Below, in pieces: positions 19,532 to 28,084 of a stretch of 52,417 bases of DNA. Position 1 is the first letter of the stretch. The number at the start of each line of letters is the position of its first letter. The notes under the pieces were generated by a model. It made no database searches. It was not told where the DNA came from and saw only the letters and a list, made by a program, of their open reading frames with translations. The position numbers and the translations under genes were made by a program. Origin of the DNA: Actinomycetes bacterium (GTDB lineage: Bacteria; Actinomycetota; Acidimicrobiia; Acidimicrobiales; RAAP-2); the NCBI GenBank assembly GCA_021790675.1, contig JAJYGN010000110.1:1-52417 (forward strand). The letters run 5' to 3'.

Positions 19532-20202
19532 TAGAGAACCAACTTGTATCCGGCGCCTCGCACGGTGACCAGGAACGTGGGGTTCGCCGGATCGGGTTCG
19601 ATCTTCATCCGCAGCCGTCGAATGTGCACGTCGACCAGACGGCTGTCGCCAAAGTAGTCGTAGCCCCAGACTCTCTCGAGGAGGTCTTCGCGTGAGAGCA
19701 CTCTGCCACTGACCGAGGCCAGGTCGGTGAGGAGGCGAAACTCCGTCGACGTGAGGTGTAGCTCCGTGCCGTCCTGGTCGCGGACGACGCCCTCGTCGGG
19801 GATGACCTGCAGGCGCCCCAGGGTGAAAGCGCCGGCCGACGTGGGACGCCGACGCAGGTGGGCGCGCACGCGCGCGAGCAGCTCAGCCGGCACGAAGGGC
19901 TTGGTGACGTAGTCGTCCGCCCCAGATTCGAGACCGAGCACGACGTCGGCGGTCTCGTCGCGCGCCGAGACGATCACGATGGGCACGTCGCTCGTTGAGC
20001 GCAGGGCCTGGCACGTGTCAAAGCCTGAGATCCCCGGCAGCATTAGATCCACGATCGCGACGTCAGAGCGCATCCGGTTAAAGAGCGCCACCCCGACCTC
20101 GCCGCTCGGCGCGTCGTCGACGTCGAAGCCCTCGCCTTCGAACATGAGACGCAACGCGGAGCGGATGTGGTCGTCGTCTTCCACAATCAAAATGCGCGAC
20201 AC
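19531..20202 (-). CDS. mtrA: OmpR-family response regulator, MtrA-like
   Basis: 223 residues from the GTG at 20202, chosen because AAAGGAG ends five bases before it and the protein then opens with SRILIVEDDD; the frame extends upstream to 20244 without support. Receiver domain with phosphoacceptor D52 (AIVDLMLPG) and conserved Lys in YVTKPF, then a winged-helix domain ending LERVWGYDYFGDSRLVDVHIRRLRMKIEPDPANP, very like the MtrA recognition region. First gene of the regulator-kinase-lipoprotein operon. In relatives MtrA binds promoters of cell-wall hydrolase and replication genes. Confidence 0.9.
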   Translation of the reverse strand: MSRILIVEDDDHIRSALRLMFEGEGFDVDDAPSGEVGVALFNRMRSDVAIVDLMLPGISGFDTCQALRSTSDVPIVIVSARDETADVVLGLESGADDYVTKPFVPAELLARVRAHLRRRPTSAGAFTLGRLQVIPDEGVVRDQDGTELHLTSTEFRLLTDLASVSGRVLSREDLLERVWGYDYFGDSRLVDVHIRRLRMKIEPDPANPTFLVTVRGAGYKLVL

Positions 20203-20226
20203 CAACACTCCTTTGCGAGATATCCA

Positions 20227-20232
20227 ACTGTA
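20227..20232 (-). promoter_or_regulatory. Candidate -10 box for mtrA
   Basis: TACAGT on the minus strand, about 24 bases before the mtrA GTG, leaving room for the AAAGGAG ribosome site. No good -35 at 16-18 bases. Confidence 0.3.
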
Positions 20233-20264
20233 TCGACGTGCCACGCAGAAATGGCGCCCGTGGG

Positions 20265-20270
20265 TAGCCT
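20265..20270 (+). promoter_or_regulatory. Candidate -10 box for leaderless xerC
   Basis: TAGCCT, six bases, GTG at 20277; no ribosome site. Faces the mtrA promoter across a 74-base gap. Confidence 0.5.
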
Positions 20271-20276
20271 AGACAC

Positions 20277-21182
20277 GTGCCTGCTCACTCCACGAGGGTC
20301 GAGCCTGACCCCTGGCGGCGCGACGGCTACGTCGCCACGCTGGTCGCGGCCGACCGGTCGGCCGCGACCGTGCGCGCCTATCGCTCGGACCTCAATGCGT
20401 TCCTCACCTGGGCGGGCGAGCGTGGCGTACGCAAGCCCGATGACGTCACGCGACGGCTGTTGCGCGAGTACCTCGCGAGTCGAGCTCAGCGCAACGAGGC
20501 GCGCGCGTCAATCTCTCGACGACGGGCGAGTCTGCGCGGCTACTTCGACTGGCTGGTCGAGCGTGGGCACCTCCACGAGAGCCCGGCCGCGCGACTCAGC
20601 GCGCCACGACCCGCCTCGAAGTTGCCCACAATCGTCGTGCGCGAGCAGCTCGACGGCCTGCTCGACGAGGACTGGGGCGACGACGAGTGGGCGGTCCTCG
20701 ATCGGGCGGTGTGCGAAGTCCTCTACGGAGCGGGACTTCGCGTGAGCGAGCTCTGCGGACTCGACGTGGGAAGCGTCGACTTCTCCTCGGGACGTTTGCG
20801 GGTCCTGGGAAAGGGAAACAAGGAGAGGATCGTCCCCCTCCATCGACGCGGGGTGCTCGCCGTACGCGTGTGGCTCGAAGACGCTCGCGACGATGTGGCC
20901 CGGCCCGACTCGCCGCCCGAGGCACTCTTTTACAACCGCCGGGGGCGGCGCCTGGGCCCGCGCGACGTGCGCCGCATCCTCGACGCGAGGGTGGCGCGGG
21001 GCCACATCCATCCCCACGCTCTGCGTCACACGTACGCCACCCACCTGCTCGAGGGTGGCGCCGACCTGCGCGTGGTGCAAGAGTTGCTGGGCCACGAGTC
21101 CCTGGCGACGACCCAGATTTACACGCACGTCTCCAAATCACGCCTCCAGAACGTTCATCACAACACCCACCCGAGGGGATAG
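20277..21182 (+). CDS. xerC: Tyrosine recombinase XerC
   Basis: Site-specific recombinase that resolves chromosome dimers at dif. 301 residues: N-terminal SAM-like core-binding domain (about 12-105) and C-terminal catalytic domain with R155 (GAGLRVSEL), K179 (GKGNKERIVPL), H247-x-x-R250 (HPHALRHTYATHLL), H273 (LLGHESL) and nucleophile Y282 (TQIYTHVS). All six catalytic residues are present. Position directly upstream of rpsB-tsf is the standard actinobacterial location for xerC, which argues against a mobile-element integrase. Confidence 0.93.
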   Translation: MPAHSTRVEPDPWRRDGYVATLVAADRSAATVRAYRSDLNAFLTWAGERGVRKPDDVTRRLLREYLASRAQRNEARASISRRRASLRGYFDWLVERGHLHESPAARLSAPRPASKLPTIVVREQLDGLLDEDWGDDEWAVLDRAVCEVLYGAGLRVSELCGLDVGSVDFSSGRLRVLGKGNKERIVPLHRRGVLAVRVWLEDARDDVARPDSPPEALFYNRRGRRLGPRDVRRILDARVARGHIHPHALRHTYATHLLEGGADLRVVQELLGHESLATTQIYTHVSKSRLQNVHHNTHPRG

Positions 21183-21193
21183 CGCCGATCCAC

Positions 21194-21312
21194 TAACATG
21201 GTTTGGCTCTCCCAGGGTGGGAGAGGTCAGAGATGTCTTCCCCCGGGTTTCGTACGGTCGCCGCTCGCGGTGCACCCGGGGGACCGATAACCGAACGGAA
21301 GGAAACTAGAAC
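21194..21312 (+). promoter_or_regulatory. rpsB promoter -10 and two-hairpin leader
   Basis: A possible -10 (TAACAT, 21194-21199) is followed almost immediately by a perfect hairpin CTCTCCCA/TGGGAGAG with a GGG loop (21207-21225), then a second, CCCCCGGGT (21240-21248) pairing with ACCCGGGGG (21274-21282) across a 25-base loop. No T-tract follows either one, so they are not ordinary terminators. The ribosome site GGAAGGAAAC precedes the GTG. S2 represses its own operon through the leader in other bacteria; that role here is inference. Confidence 0.45.
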
Positions 21313-22260
21313 GTGGCACTCGTCACTCTGCAGGAATTATTGGATTCGGGCGTGCACTTTGGGCACCAGACCCGCCGGTGGAACCCCAAGATGCGTCGCT
21401 TCATCCTCGGCGAGCGCAATGGGATCTACCTGATCGACCTGCGCAAGACCCTGTCGGGTATCGAGCAGAGCTACGCCTACGTGCGTGACCTGGTCGCCGA
21501 CGGCGGCACCATCCTTTTCGTGGGCACCAAGAAGCAGACTCAGGGTCCCATCGCCGACTACGCGCAGGCGTGCGGGATGCCCTTCGTCAACCAGCGCTGG
21601 CTGGGTGGCATGCTCACCAATTTCTCCACGGTGACGGGCCGCGTCAAGCGCATGATGGAGCTTCGCAGCATGCAGCGCGCCGGCGACTTCGACAACATGC
21701 CCAAGCGCGAGGCCCTGCGCCACAGCCGCGAACTCGAGAAGCTCGACCGCAACCTCAGTGGTATCGCGAGCCTGGATCGAGTGCCCAACGCCATCTTCGT
21801 GATTGACACGAAGAAGGAGCACATCGCGGTGACCGAGGCGCGCAAGCTCGGTCTGCCGGTCGTCGCCGTAGTCGACACGAACTGCGACCCCGACGTCATT
21901 GACTACGTGATTCCTGGCAACGATGATGCAATCCGCGCTGGCGCCCTGCTGTGCCGACTCATGGCTGATGCCGTGGCCGAGGGTCGATTCATCCGCGCCA
22001 ACCGCCCCGCGACGCCGCCGAAGGCCGCCGCAGCGGTGTCGGTGCCGGCTGAGACCGCTGCGGTCGTCGAGCCTGAGCCCGCCGTGGTTGCCGAAACGCC
22101 GGTCGTCGCCGCGGATGCCGAGCCAGAGGCCGAGGTCGCCGAGGCGCCCGTCGCGGACGAGACCCCGGTCGCGGTCGCTGACGCGGCTCCCGTTGATGAC
22201 GAGACTCCGGCCCTTGAGGTCACCGACGTCGTCGACACCGGCGACGCTCCCACCGCCTAA
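21313..22260 (+). CDS. rpsB: 30S ribosomal protein S2 with acidic C-terminal extension
   Basis: S2 body is intact: [39 protein letters not shown] and the C-terminal [25 protein letters not shown]. At 315 residues it is longer than the usual 230-260 because of a tail of about 80 residues rich in Ala, Val, Pro, Glu and Asp with almost no basic residues, ending GDAPTA. Such tails occur in some actinobacterial S2 proteins. GTG start with GGAAGGA upstream. It leads the rpsB-tsf-pyrH-frr-cdsA-dxr-rip run. Confidence 0.96.
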   Translation: MALVTLQELLDSGVHFGHQTRRWNPKMRRFILGERNGIYLIDLRKTLSGIEQSYAYVRDLVADGGTILFVGTKKQTQGPIADYAQACGMPFVNQRWLGGMLTNFSTVTGRVKRMMELRSMQRAGDFDNMPKREALRHSRELEKLDRNLSGIASLDRVPNAIFVIDTKKEHIAVTEARKLGLPVVAVVDTNCDPDVIDYVIPGNDDAIRAGALLCRLMADAVAEGRFIRANRPATPPKAAAAVSVPAETAAVVEPEPAVVAETPVVAADAEPEAEVAEAPVADETPVAVADAAPVDDETPALEVTDVVDTGDAPTA

Positions 22261-22282
22261 CCACCGACGAAGGAGAAACAAC

Positions 22283-23074
22283 GTGGCTATCACAGCCAAG
22301 GATGTACAAGCCCTGCGCCAGGCAACTGGCGTGGGAATGATGGACGCCAAGAAGGCGCTCGAGGCCAACGACGGCGACATGGCTGCCGCCACGCAGTGGC
22401 TGCGCGTGCAGGGACTGGCGTCGGCAGCTAAGCGCGCCGATCGAGTGGCCGGCGAAGGTGCCGTGGCCGTCGTGCGTGACGCACAGGCCGCTGCGATCGT
22501 CGAGCTGCGCTGCGAGACCGACTTTGTGGCCAAATCCGAAGAGTTCGTCTCCCTCGCCGACGAGATCGCCGCGCGCGTCGCCGCGGCGGGTGAGGACGCC
22601 GTCGCGGAGTTTCAAGACCGTATCGAGACTCTCCTCACGACGCTCAAGGAGAACATCTCCGTGGGTCGCGTCGCCCGGCTCGTGGCGGGCGAGGGAGAGG
22701 TCATCGAGACCTATATCCACCAGCAGGCCGGTCGTGGCGTGAACGCCGTGATCGTGGTGCTCGCCGGTGGGACCTCCGAGGTCGCTCACGAGATCGCTGT
22801 ACATGTGGCGTTTGCCAAGCCCACCTATCTGACGCGAGACGAAGTGCCCACGTCCGAGGTCGAGGCTGAGCGCGCGACGGTGGAGGAGATTTCGCGCAAT
22901 GAGGGAAAGCCCGAGGCCGCTCTGCCTAAGATCATCGAAGGCCGACTCAACGGTTGGTTCAAGGAGCGCGTCTTGGTCGAGCAGCCCTACGTCAAAGACG
23001 AAAAGGTCGCCGTCGGACAGTTCGTCAGCCCGGCGACCGTTCGGGCGTACGCACAAGTGGTCGTCGGAAGTTAG
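22283..23074 (+). CDS. tsf: Elongation factor Ts
   Basis: Nucleotide exchange factor for EF-Tu. 263 residues from the GTG at 22283, placed by AAGGAG just upstream and the family N-terminus AITAKDVQALRQATGVGMMDAKKAL; a longer frame upstream runs through rpsB. The TDFVAKSEEF motif that contacts EF-Tu is present, as is the C-terminal LVEQPYVKD. Starts 22 bases after rpsB. Confidence 0.96.
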   Translation: MAITAKDVQALRQATGVGMMDAKKALEANDGDMAAATQWLRVQGLASAAKRADRVAGEGAVAVVRDAQAAAIVELRCETDFVAKSEEFVSLADEIAARVAAAGEDAVAEFQDRIETLLTTLKENISVGRVARLVAGEGEVIETYIHQQAGRGVNAVIVVLAGGTSEVAHEIAVHVAFAKPTYLTRDEVPTSEVEAERATVEEISRNEGKPEAALPKIIEGRLNGWFKERVLVEQPYVKDEKVAVGQFVSPATVRAYAQVVVGS

Positions 23075-23077
23075 ATC

Positions 23078-23788
23078 GTGCGCCGCGTCGTCTTGAAGTT
23101 GTCGGGCGAGGCGCTGGCCTCGGCCGCCAGCGACGAGACGATCGATGCCTCCACCGTTGACTTCCTGGCTCGCGAGATCTCGCGGGCGATGGATCGCGGC
23201 GGCCTCGAACTCGCCGTCGTCGTCGGCGGTGGCAACATCTGGCGCGGCGCCACCGGCGCCATGGCCGGCATGAACCGGGCCAACTCGGATCTAATGGGCA
23301 TGCTCGGTACGGTGATCAATGCTCTCGCTCTGCAAGACGCGATCGAGAGCCACGGGCGTCCGACCCGCGTGATGTCCGCCATCGGGATGGATCAGGTCGC
23401 CGAGCCCTACATCCGTCGACGCGCGGTGCGCCACCTCGAGAAGGGCCGCGTCGTGATCTTCGCCGCCGGTATGGGCAACCCTTACTTCACGACCGACACG
23501 CCGGCCGCCCAGCGCGCGGCCGAGATCGAGGCCGAGGTGGTGTTGAAAGGCACTCACGGTGGTGTCGACGGCGTCTACGACGAGGATCCCCGGATCAATC
23601 CGAAGGCCACGAAGTTCGACGAGATCTCCTTTGACGAGGTCATTGCGCGTAACCTGCGCGTCATGGACATGACCGCGATCACCTTCTGCAAGGACAACAA
23701 CCTTCCGTTGCGCGTCTTCGACCTGATGGCTCCGGGGAATCTCGGGCTCGCGCTCGACGGTCACGCCGTCGGTACGCTGGTGAAGTAA
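23078..23788 (+). CDS. pyrH: Uridylate kinase
   Basis: UMP to UDP, first step towards UTP and CTP; hexameric amino-acid-kinase fold. 236 residues with VVLKLSGEAL, VVVGGGNIWRGA, ADSDLMGML-like NSDLMGMLGT, GMGNPYFTTDTPAAQRAAE and KGTHGGVDGVYDEDP. GTG three bases after tsf; the stop shares its last base with the frr ATG (TAATG). Confidence 0.96.
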   Translation: MRRVVLKLSGEALASAASDETIDASTVDFLAREISRAMDRGGLELAVVVGGGNIWRGATGAMAGMNRANSDLMGMLGTVINALALQDAIESHGRPTRVMSAIGMDQVAEPYIRRRAVRHLEKGRVVIFAAGMGNPYFTTDTPAAQRAAEIEAEVVLKGTHGGVDGVYDEDPRINPKATKFDEISFDEVIARNLRVMDMTAITFCKDNNLPLRVFDLMAPGNLGLALDGHAVGTLVK

Positions 23789-24357
23789 TGGAAAACGAGC
23801 TCGTCGAACTGGTGATGGAAGACACGCGCGAGCGCATGGCCCGCGCGATCGAGCACGTGAAGAACGAGTTCGCTACGGTGCGCACGGGTCGGGCGAACTC
23901 GGCGCTGGTCGAGCACCTGCTGATCGACTACTACGGGACTGAGACGCCGCTGCGTCAACTGGCGAACTTCTCGGTGCCAGAGCCGCGACTCCTCGTGATC
24001 TCTCCCTTTGACAAGGGGGCCATGGCGGCCATCGAGAAGGCGATCACCAACGCAAACCTGGGGCTCAATCCGTCTAACGACGGCCAGGTCATCCGCCTCA
24101 CGTTCCCGACGCTGACCGAAGAGCGCCGGCGCGACTTCGTCAAGCTCGTTCGCGCCAAGGCCGAAGAGGGCAAGGTCGCTCTGCGCGGCGTGCGCCGCCA
24201 CGCCCGCCAGGAGCTTGAGGCCCTTGAGAAGGACCAGGGGCTCTCGAGCGACGAGATCGAGCGCGTCGAGAAGGTGCTTGACAAGATGACCCAGGACGAG
24301 GTGGCCGCGGTGGACGTGCTGTTGCACCACAAAGAGCAGGAACTTCTTGAAGTCTGA
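23788..24357 (+). CDS. frr: Ribosome recycling factor
   Basis: Splits post-termination ribosomes with EF-G. 189 residues, a little over the usual 185. Diagnostic segments: FATVRTGRANSALVE, DYYGTETPLRQLANFSVPEPRLLVI, and LTEERRRDFVKLVRAKAEEGKVALRGVRR. Overlaps the end of pyrH by one base and the start of cdsA by 11. Confidence 0.96.
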   Translation: MENELVELVMEDTRERMARAIEHVKNEFATVRTGRANSALVEHLLIDYYGTETPLRQLANFSVPEPRLLVISPFDKGAMAAIEKAITNANLGLNPSNDGQVIRLTFPTLTEERRRDFVKLVRAKAEEGKVALRGVRRHARQELEALEKDQGLSSDEIERVEKVLDKMTQDEVAAVDVLLHHKEQELLEV

Positions 24358-25636
24358 CGACCCGTTCCTCGGCGACGAAGCCACCGGCGAGGTGCCGGTG
24401 GTGAGTTCGAGCGACTCGCGGGTCACGATCACCGGTGCCGAAGTCGCCGCCGATGCGGCCGACGGCGCCGTTGTCGACGAGACCACACTGCCGCACTGGA
24501 CGGATGCCCCGACCGGACAGGTGCCGATCGTCGTCGCGCGCGAGGCGGCCGAGAGTGACGACCCCTGGGCCGCGATTCCGGCGCCCGCCTGGCGCGAGGG
24601 TGAAGCCGACTGGGTCGCCCACGAGGAGCAGTTCGACGCGTCCTTCCTCGCCAGCGAGACGAAGGAAGACGAGTCGCGCCCCTGGGAGTTCGTGCTCGCC
24701 GAAGATGTCGTCGCCGAGGAGAAGATCCTCGATGAGACCCCGCGTCCCGAGCCTCCGCGCGTGGAGCGCACGCGCCGGCCGGAGAATCCCCTCGCCGGTC
24801 GCGCCGCTCGCCAGCGTCGGCCGAACAGCGTCTCTCAGGCGATGACCACGGGCCTGGCGCTCGGTGCGCTGGTCGCGGTGCTCTTCGTCGCCGGACCCGT
24901 GCCGGTGGCGCTGCTGGTGCTCTGCGCGTTGGCCTTTGCCGCGGCCGAGGGCTACGCGGCGTTTCGCCGCAGCGGTGCGCACCCGGCGACCCTGCTGGGC
25001 CTCGTCGCCGTGTTGACCCTGGGCGTAGCGTCCTACGAGCGCGGACTGGCGGCGACCGCAGCGGTGACCGCGCTGTTGGTCGTGACCGGCTTCCTCTGGT
25101 ACGCGAGCGCCGAACGGTCTATCGACGTGCTCGACGGCCTGGGTGCGACGATCTTCGTCTACGTCTGGGTGGGCGTGCTGGGCTCCTTCGCGCTGCTCAT
25201 GATCTCGCCGCAGTACTCGGTCGATCGCCACGGCATGGCCTACCTCTTCGGTACGATTGTCCTGACGGTCGCTAATGACTCGGGCGCGCTGTTTATCGGT
25301 CGCTGGATCGGCCGTCATCCCCTGAACCGGCGGCTTTCGCCAAACAAGACCCGCGAGGGAACCATTGGCGGCACCCTGTTCACCCTTGTGGTGGGCGCTC
25401 TTATCTTGCCCATGATCAGCCCGTGGACGACGACCCACGGTCTCGAATTCGCCGTCGCGGTGTCGGTGGTCGCACCCCTCGGAGACCTCTTTGAGTCCAT
25501 GCTCAAGCGCACCCTCGGCGTGAAGGACCTCGGACGGCTCCTCCCAGGCCACGGCGGGTTGCTCGATCGCATCGACGGGCTGCTCTTCGCGCTTCCGACG
25601 GTCTTCTACCTGACCCGCGTTCTGCACCTGGGCTGA
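24347..25636 (+). CDS. cdsA: Phosphatidate cytidylyltransferase with long acidic N-terminus
   Basis: Makes CDP-diacylglycerol from CTP and phosphatidate. The C-terminal 260 residues contain about eight hydrophobic helices and the CdsA signature (ESMLKRTLGVKDLG followed by LLPGHGGLLDRIDG). An additional N-terminal region of about 165 residues, rich in Asp, Glu, Ala and Pro and with no membrane segment, precedes the first helix (GLALGALVAVLFVAG). The TTG at 24347 overlaps frr by 11 bases; no ATG, GTG or TTG downstream gives a clearly better start before the low-complexity region, so its exact length is uncertain. Pathway neighbour of dxr only in the sense of envelope precursor supply. Confidence 0.9.
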   Translation: MKSDDPFLGDEATGEVPVVSSSDSRVTITGAEVAADAADGAVVDETTLPHWTDAPTGQVPIVVAREAAESDDPWAAIPAPAWREGEADWVAHEEQFDASFLASETKEDESRPWEFVLAEDVVAEEKILDETPRPEPPRVERTRRPENPLAGRAARQRRPNSVSQAMTTGLALGALVAVLFVAGPVPVALLVLCALAFAAAEGYAAFRRSGAHPATLLGLVAVLTLGVASYERGLAATAAVTALLVVTGFLWYASAERSIDVLDGLGATIFVYVWVGVLGSFALLMISPQYSVDRHGMAYLFGTIVLTVANDSGALFIGRWIGRHPLNRRLSPNKTREGTIGGTLFTLVVGALILPMISPWTTTHGLEFAVAVSVVAPLGDLFESMLKRTLGVKDLGRLLPGHGGLLDRIDGLLFALPTVFYLTRVLHLG

Positions 25637-25638
25637 TC

Positions 25639-26802
25639 GTGGTGCGTCGCAGCGTGGCGCTGCTCGGGGCGACGGGCTCGGTCGGCACGCAGGCCCTTGA
25701 CGTCTTGCGCCGCGAACCCGAGCGCTTCGAGCTCGTCGCCATTTCGAGCGGCACCCAGTTAGAAGGCTTGGCTGAGATCGCACGCGAGTTCAGCGTCGCG
25801 CGCGTGGGTATTGCTCGCGCTTCGGACGCGCCGGCGATGGCCGCGCTGCTCGAGCCCGGCGTCGAGGTCGTTACCGGTGAAGACGGGCTCAGCGAGCTTG
25901 CCGCGAGTGCGGACATCGTCATCAACGCGGTGGTCGGCTTCGCCGGACTGCCCGTGACGATGGCGGCCCTCTCGGCGGGCAAGCGCCTGGCGCTCGCCAA
26001 CAAGGAATCCTTGATCGCCGCGGCGCCCTTGGTGGCGGCGGTGCGCGACACGCCCGGTGCGCAGATCCTGCCCATCGACTCCGAGCACTGCGCGATCCAC
26101 CAGTGCCTGGCATCCTCGAGCGCACCCGGACATCCCGACGTGCGCCGACTGATCCTCACGGCGTCAGGCGGCCCGTTTCGCGGCTGGAGCCGGGAGCGGC
26201 TTCGTTCCGCCACGCGCGCCGACGCCTTGGTGCACCCCACGTGGTCGATGGGACCCAAGATCACGATCGACTCTTCAACTCTGATGAACAAGGGCCTCGA
26301 GGTCCTCGAGGCTTCGGCGCTTTTTAGCGTCGAGGTCGGACGCGTGACGGTGGTGGTCCACCCTCAGTCGATCGTGCACTCGATGGTCGAATACGTCGAC
26401 GGTTCGGTCATCGCCCAGCTGTCCCGGCCCGACATGCGTCTGCCGATCGCCTACTGCCTGGGACTGCCCGAACGCCTCGACCACGCCTGGGGGGCGCTCG
26501 ACTTCGCCAGCGGCCTGAGTCTCACCTTCGAGACCCCCGACCGCGAGGCCTTTCCCGCCCTGGGTCTCGCCTACGACGCGGCCGCGCGCGGGGGTGCGGC
26601 GCCGGCCTGGCTGAGTGCCGCCAACGAGGTCGCCGTGGCCGCCTGCTTGGAGGAGCGCCTGGCCTGGTCCGACATCGTTCCGGTGGTCGCCGAGGTGATG
26701 GCGCGCTACGTTGACGACCCCCTGGCGAGCCTGGCGGATCTGGTCGAGAACGACGCGGCCGCGCGTCGCCTGGCCGCCGCTAGCGTGACGAAACGGTCAT
26801 GA
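25639..26802 (+). CDS. dxr: 1-deoxy-D-xylulose 5-phosphate reductoisomerase
   Basis: Second step of the MEP isoprenoid pathway, NADPH-dependent. 387 residues: G10-A-T-G-S-V-G16 dinucleotide loop, ALANKESLI, the metal-binding PIDSEHCAIHQ, ASGGPFRGW, and HPTWSMGPKITIDSSTLMNKGLE. Start GTG 25639 (a second GTG follows directly at 25642). The stop overlaps rip by four bases (ATGA). ispG, a later enzyme of the same pathway, follows rip. Confidence 0.96.
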   Translation: MVRRSVALLGATGSVGTQALDVLRREPERFELVAISSGTQLEGLAEIAREFSVARVGIARASDAPAMAALLEPGVEVVTGEDGLSELAASADIVINAVVGFAGLPVTMAALSAGKRLALANKESLIAAAPLVAAVRDTPGAQILPIDSEHCAIHQCLASSSAPGHPDVRRLILTASGGPFRGWSRERLRSATRADALVHPTWSMGPKITIDSSTLMNKGLEVLEASALFSVEVGRVTVVVHPQSIVHSMVEYVDGSVIAQLSRPDMRLPIAYCLGLPERLDHAWGALDFASGLSLTFETPDREAFPALGLAYDAAARGGAAPAWLSAANEVAVAACLEERLAWSDIVPVVAEVMARYVDDPLASLADLVENDAAARRLAAASVTKRS

Positions 26803-28046
26803 ATGGGTCTCGAAGTTCTCTTGCGCTGCTGCTCGCATCGATAGTGGCCATCGCCGCCGCGCTGGCCTGGGCCGGCGGCTGGGCGCTGCCGGTCGTCATC
26901 GGAGCGCTGCTCGTCATGGTGATGGGACACGAGTTCGGCCACTACATCACGGCCAAGCGCGCCGGGCTGCAGGTAACCGACTTCTTCGTGGGATTCGGAC
27001 CAGTCGTCTGGTCGATCCAGCGCGGCGAGACCCGCTACGGCATTCGCGCGCTGTGGCTCGGCGGCTACGTGAAGGTGCCCGGCATGACCTGGACCGACAC
27101 CGTGGACCCCGCGCTCGAGAGCCGCACCTATCGCCAGGCGAGCTATCCCAAGAAGGTGCTCTTCGCCTCGGCGGGTTCACTGATGCATGGCGTGATGGCA
27201 TTGGTGCTCGCCTGGGCCTCTCTCACGATGGTGGGTGTGCCTTCGGCCAGCCACATCGGAGTCGCCTCTTTCACCCCCTGGCAGGGCCACACGCTCAACG
27301 CCGCCCAACTCGCCGGGATCAAGGTGGGAGATCGCATCGTCTCGGTCGACGGCACCGCCATCACGAACGCCGACACCCTGGTCAACCTGGTGCACGAGCA
27401 CACCGGCCAGCGCCTGACGATCGTTGTCTCGCGCGGCGGGCACGACCTGACCCTGCACGCGACCCCGGTCGACGGGCGCACGCTCAAGGTCAACGGACAG
27501 ACACTCGCCACTGGGTCGACGCCCCAGGGCTATCTCGGCGTCGAATTGGTCGCCCAGACCGTGCGCACCTCGGCCCTCGCGGCGATCCCCCAGTCGTTCT
27601 CCACCGTGGGGCGGATCTTCACCATGTCGGTGGCCGCGATCGGGCGGGTCTTCTCGCCCGCGCAATTCTCGAGCCTCTTCCACCAGGTCGCTTCGCCGGC
27701 GGCGGCGAACAACCCGACCAACCAGCTCAACCGCCCCCAGTCGATCGTGGGCGTGGCCCGTCTCGCCGTTGAGAGCTCCCAGGCCGGCGTCGGGGTGATG
27801 CTCGAACTTTTGATGGCGGTCAACGTCTTCGTCGGCGTCTTTAACATGATGCCGATGCTGCCGCTCGACGGCGGCTACGTGGCCGTGGCGACCTACGAGC
27901 GCCTGCGCAGCCGCAAACGGGCCTATCACGCCGACGTGAACAAGCTGCTGCCTCTCGTCTACGCGTTCGTGACGGTCCTGCTGGTGCTCTTTGCCACGAC
28001 GCTCTATCTCGACATCGCCCACCCGATCGCTAATCCCTTCCACTAG
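26799..28046 (+). CDS. Site-2 intramembrane metalloprotease (RseP/Rip1 family)
   Basis: Cleaves membrane-bound anti-sigma factors and similar substrates within the bilayer. 415 residues: zinc motif H44-E45-F-G-H48 in the second helix, a PDZ domain (about 165-235, around GIKVGDRIVSVDGTAI), and the third zinc ligand D357 in MLPLDGGY. Matches the actinobacterial Rip1 type in having a single PDZ domain, and the dxr-rip-ispG order is typical. Whether it acts on an anti-sigma factor here is not shown. Confidence 0.93.
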   Translation: MNGSRSSLALLLASIVAIAAALAWAGGWALPVVIGALLVMVMGHEFGHYITAKRAGLQVTDFFVGFGPVVWSIQRGETRYGIRALWLGGYVKVPGMTWTDTVDPALESRTYRQASYPKKVLFASAGSLMHGVMALVLAWASLTMVGVPSASHIGVASFTPWQGHTLNAAQLAGIKVGDRIVSVDGTAITNADTLVNLVHEHTGQRLTIVVSRGGHDLTLHATPVDGRTLKVNGQTLATGSTPQGYLGVELVAQTVRTSALAAIPQSFSTVGRIFTMSVAAIGRVFSPAQFSSLFHQVASPAAANNPTNQLNRPQSIVGVARLAVESSQAGVGVMLELLMAVNVFVGVFNMMPMLPLDGGYVAVATYERLRSRKRAYHADVNKLLPLVYAFVTVLLVLFATTLYLDIAHPIANPFH

Positions 28047-28072
28047 AAGGTTTGGCTCCCGCCGCGACACGG

Positions 28073-28078
28073 CAGAAT
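28073..28078 (+). promoter_or_regulatory. Possible -10 box for leaderless ispG
   Basis: CAGAAT, six bases, GTG at 28085. It departs from TAnnnT at the first base but keeps the spacing seen at the other starts. Confidence 0.3.
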
Positions 28079-28084
28079 GGGGGA

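Noticed and set aside
20277..21182. Phage or island integrase
   Set aside because: All features fit chromosomal XerC and the gene sits in its conserved place before rpsB; no attachment-site repeat or mobile genes nearby.
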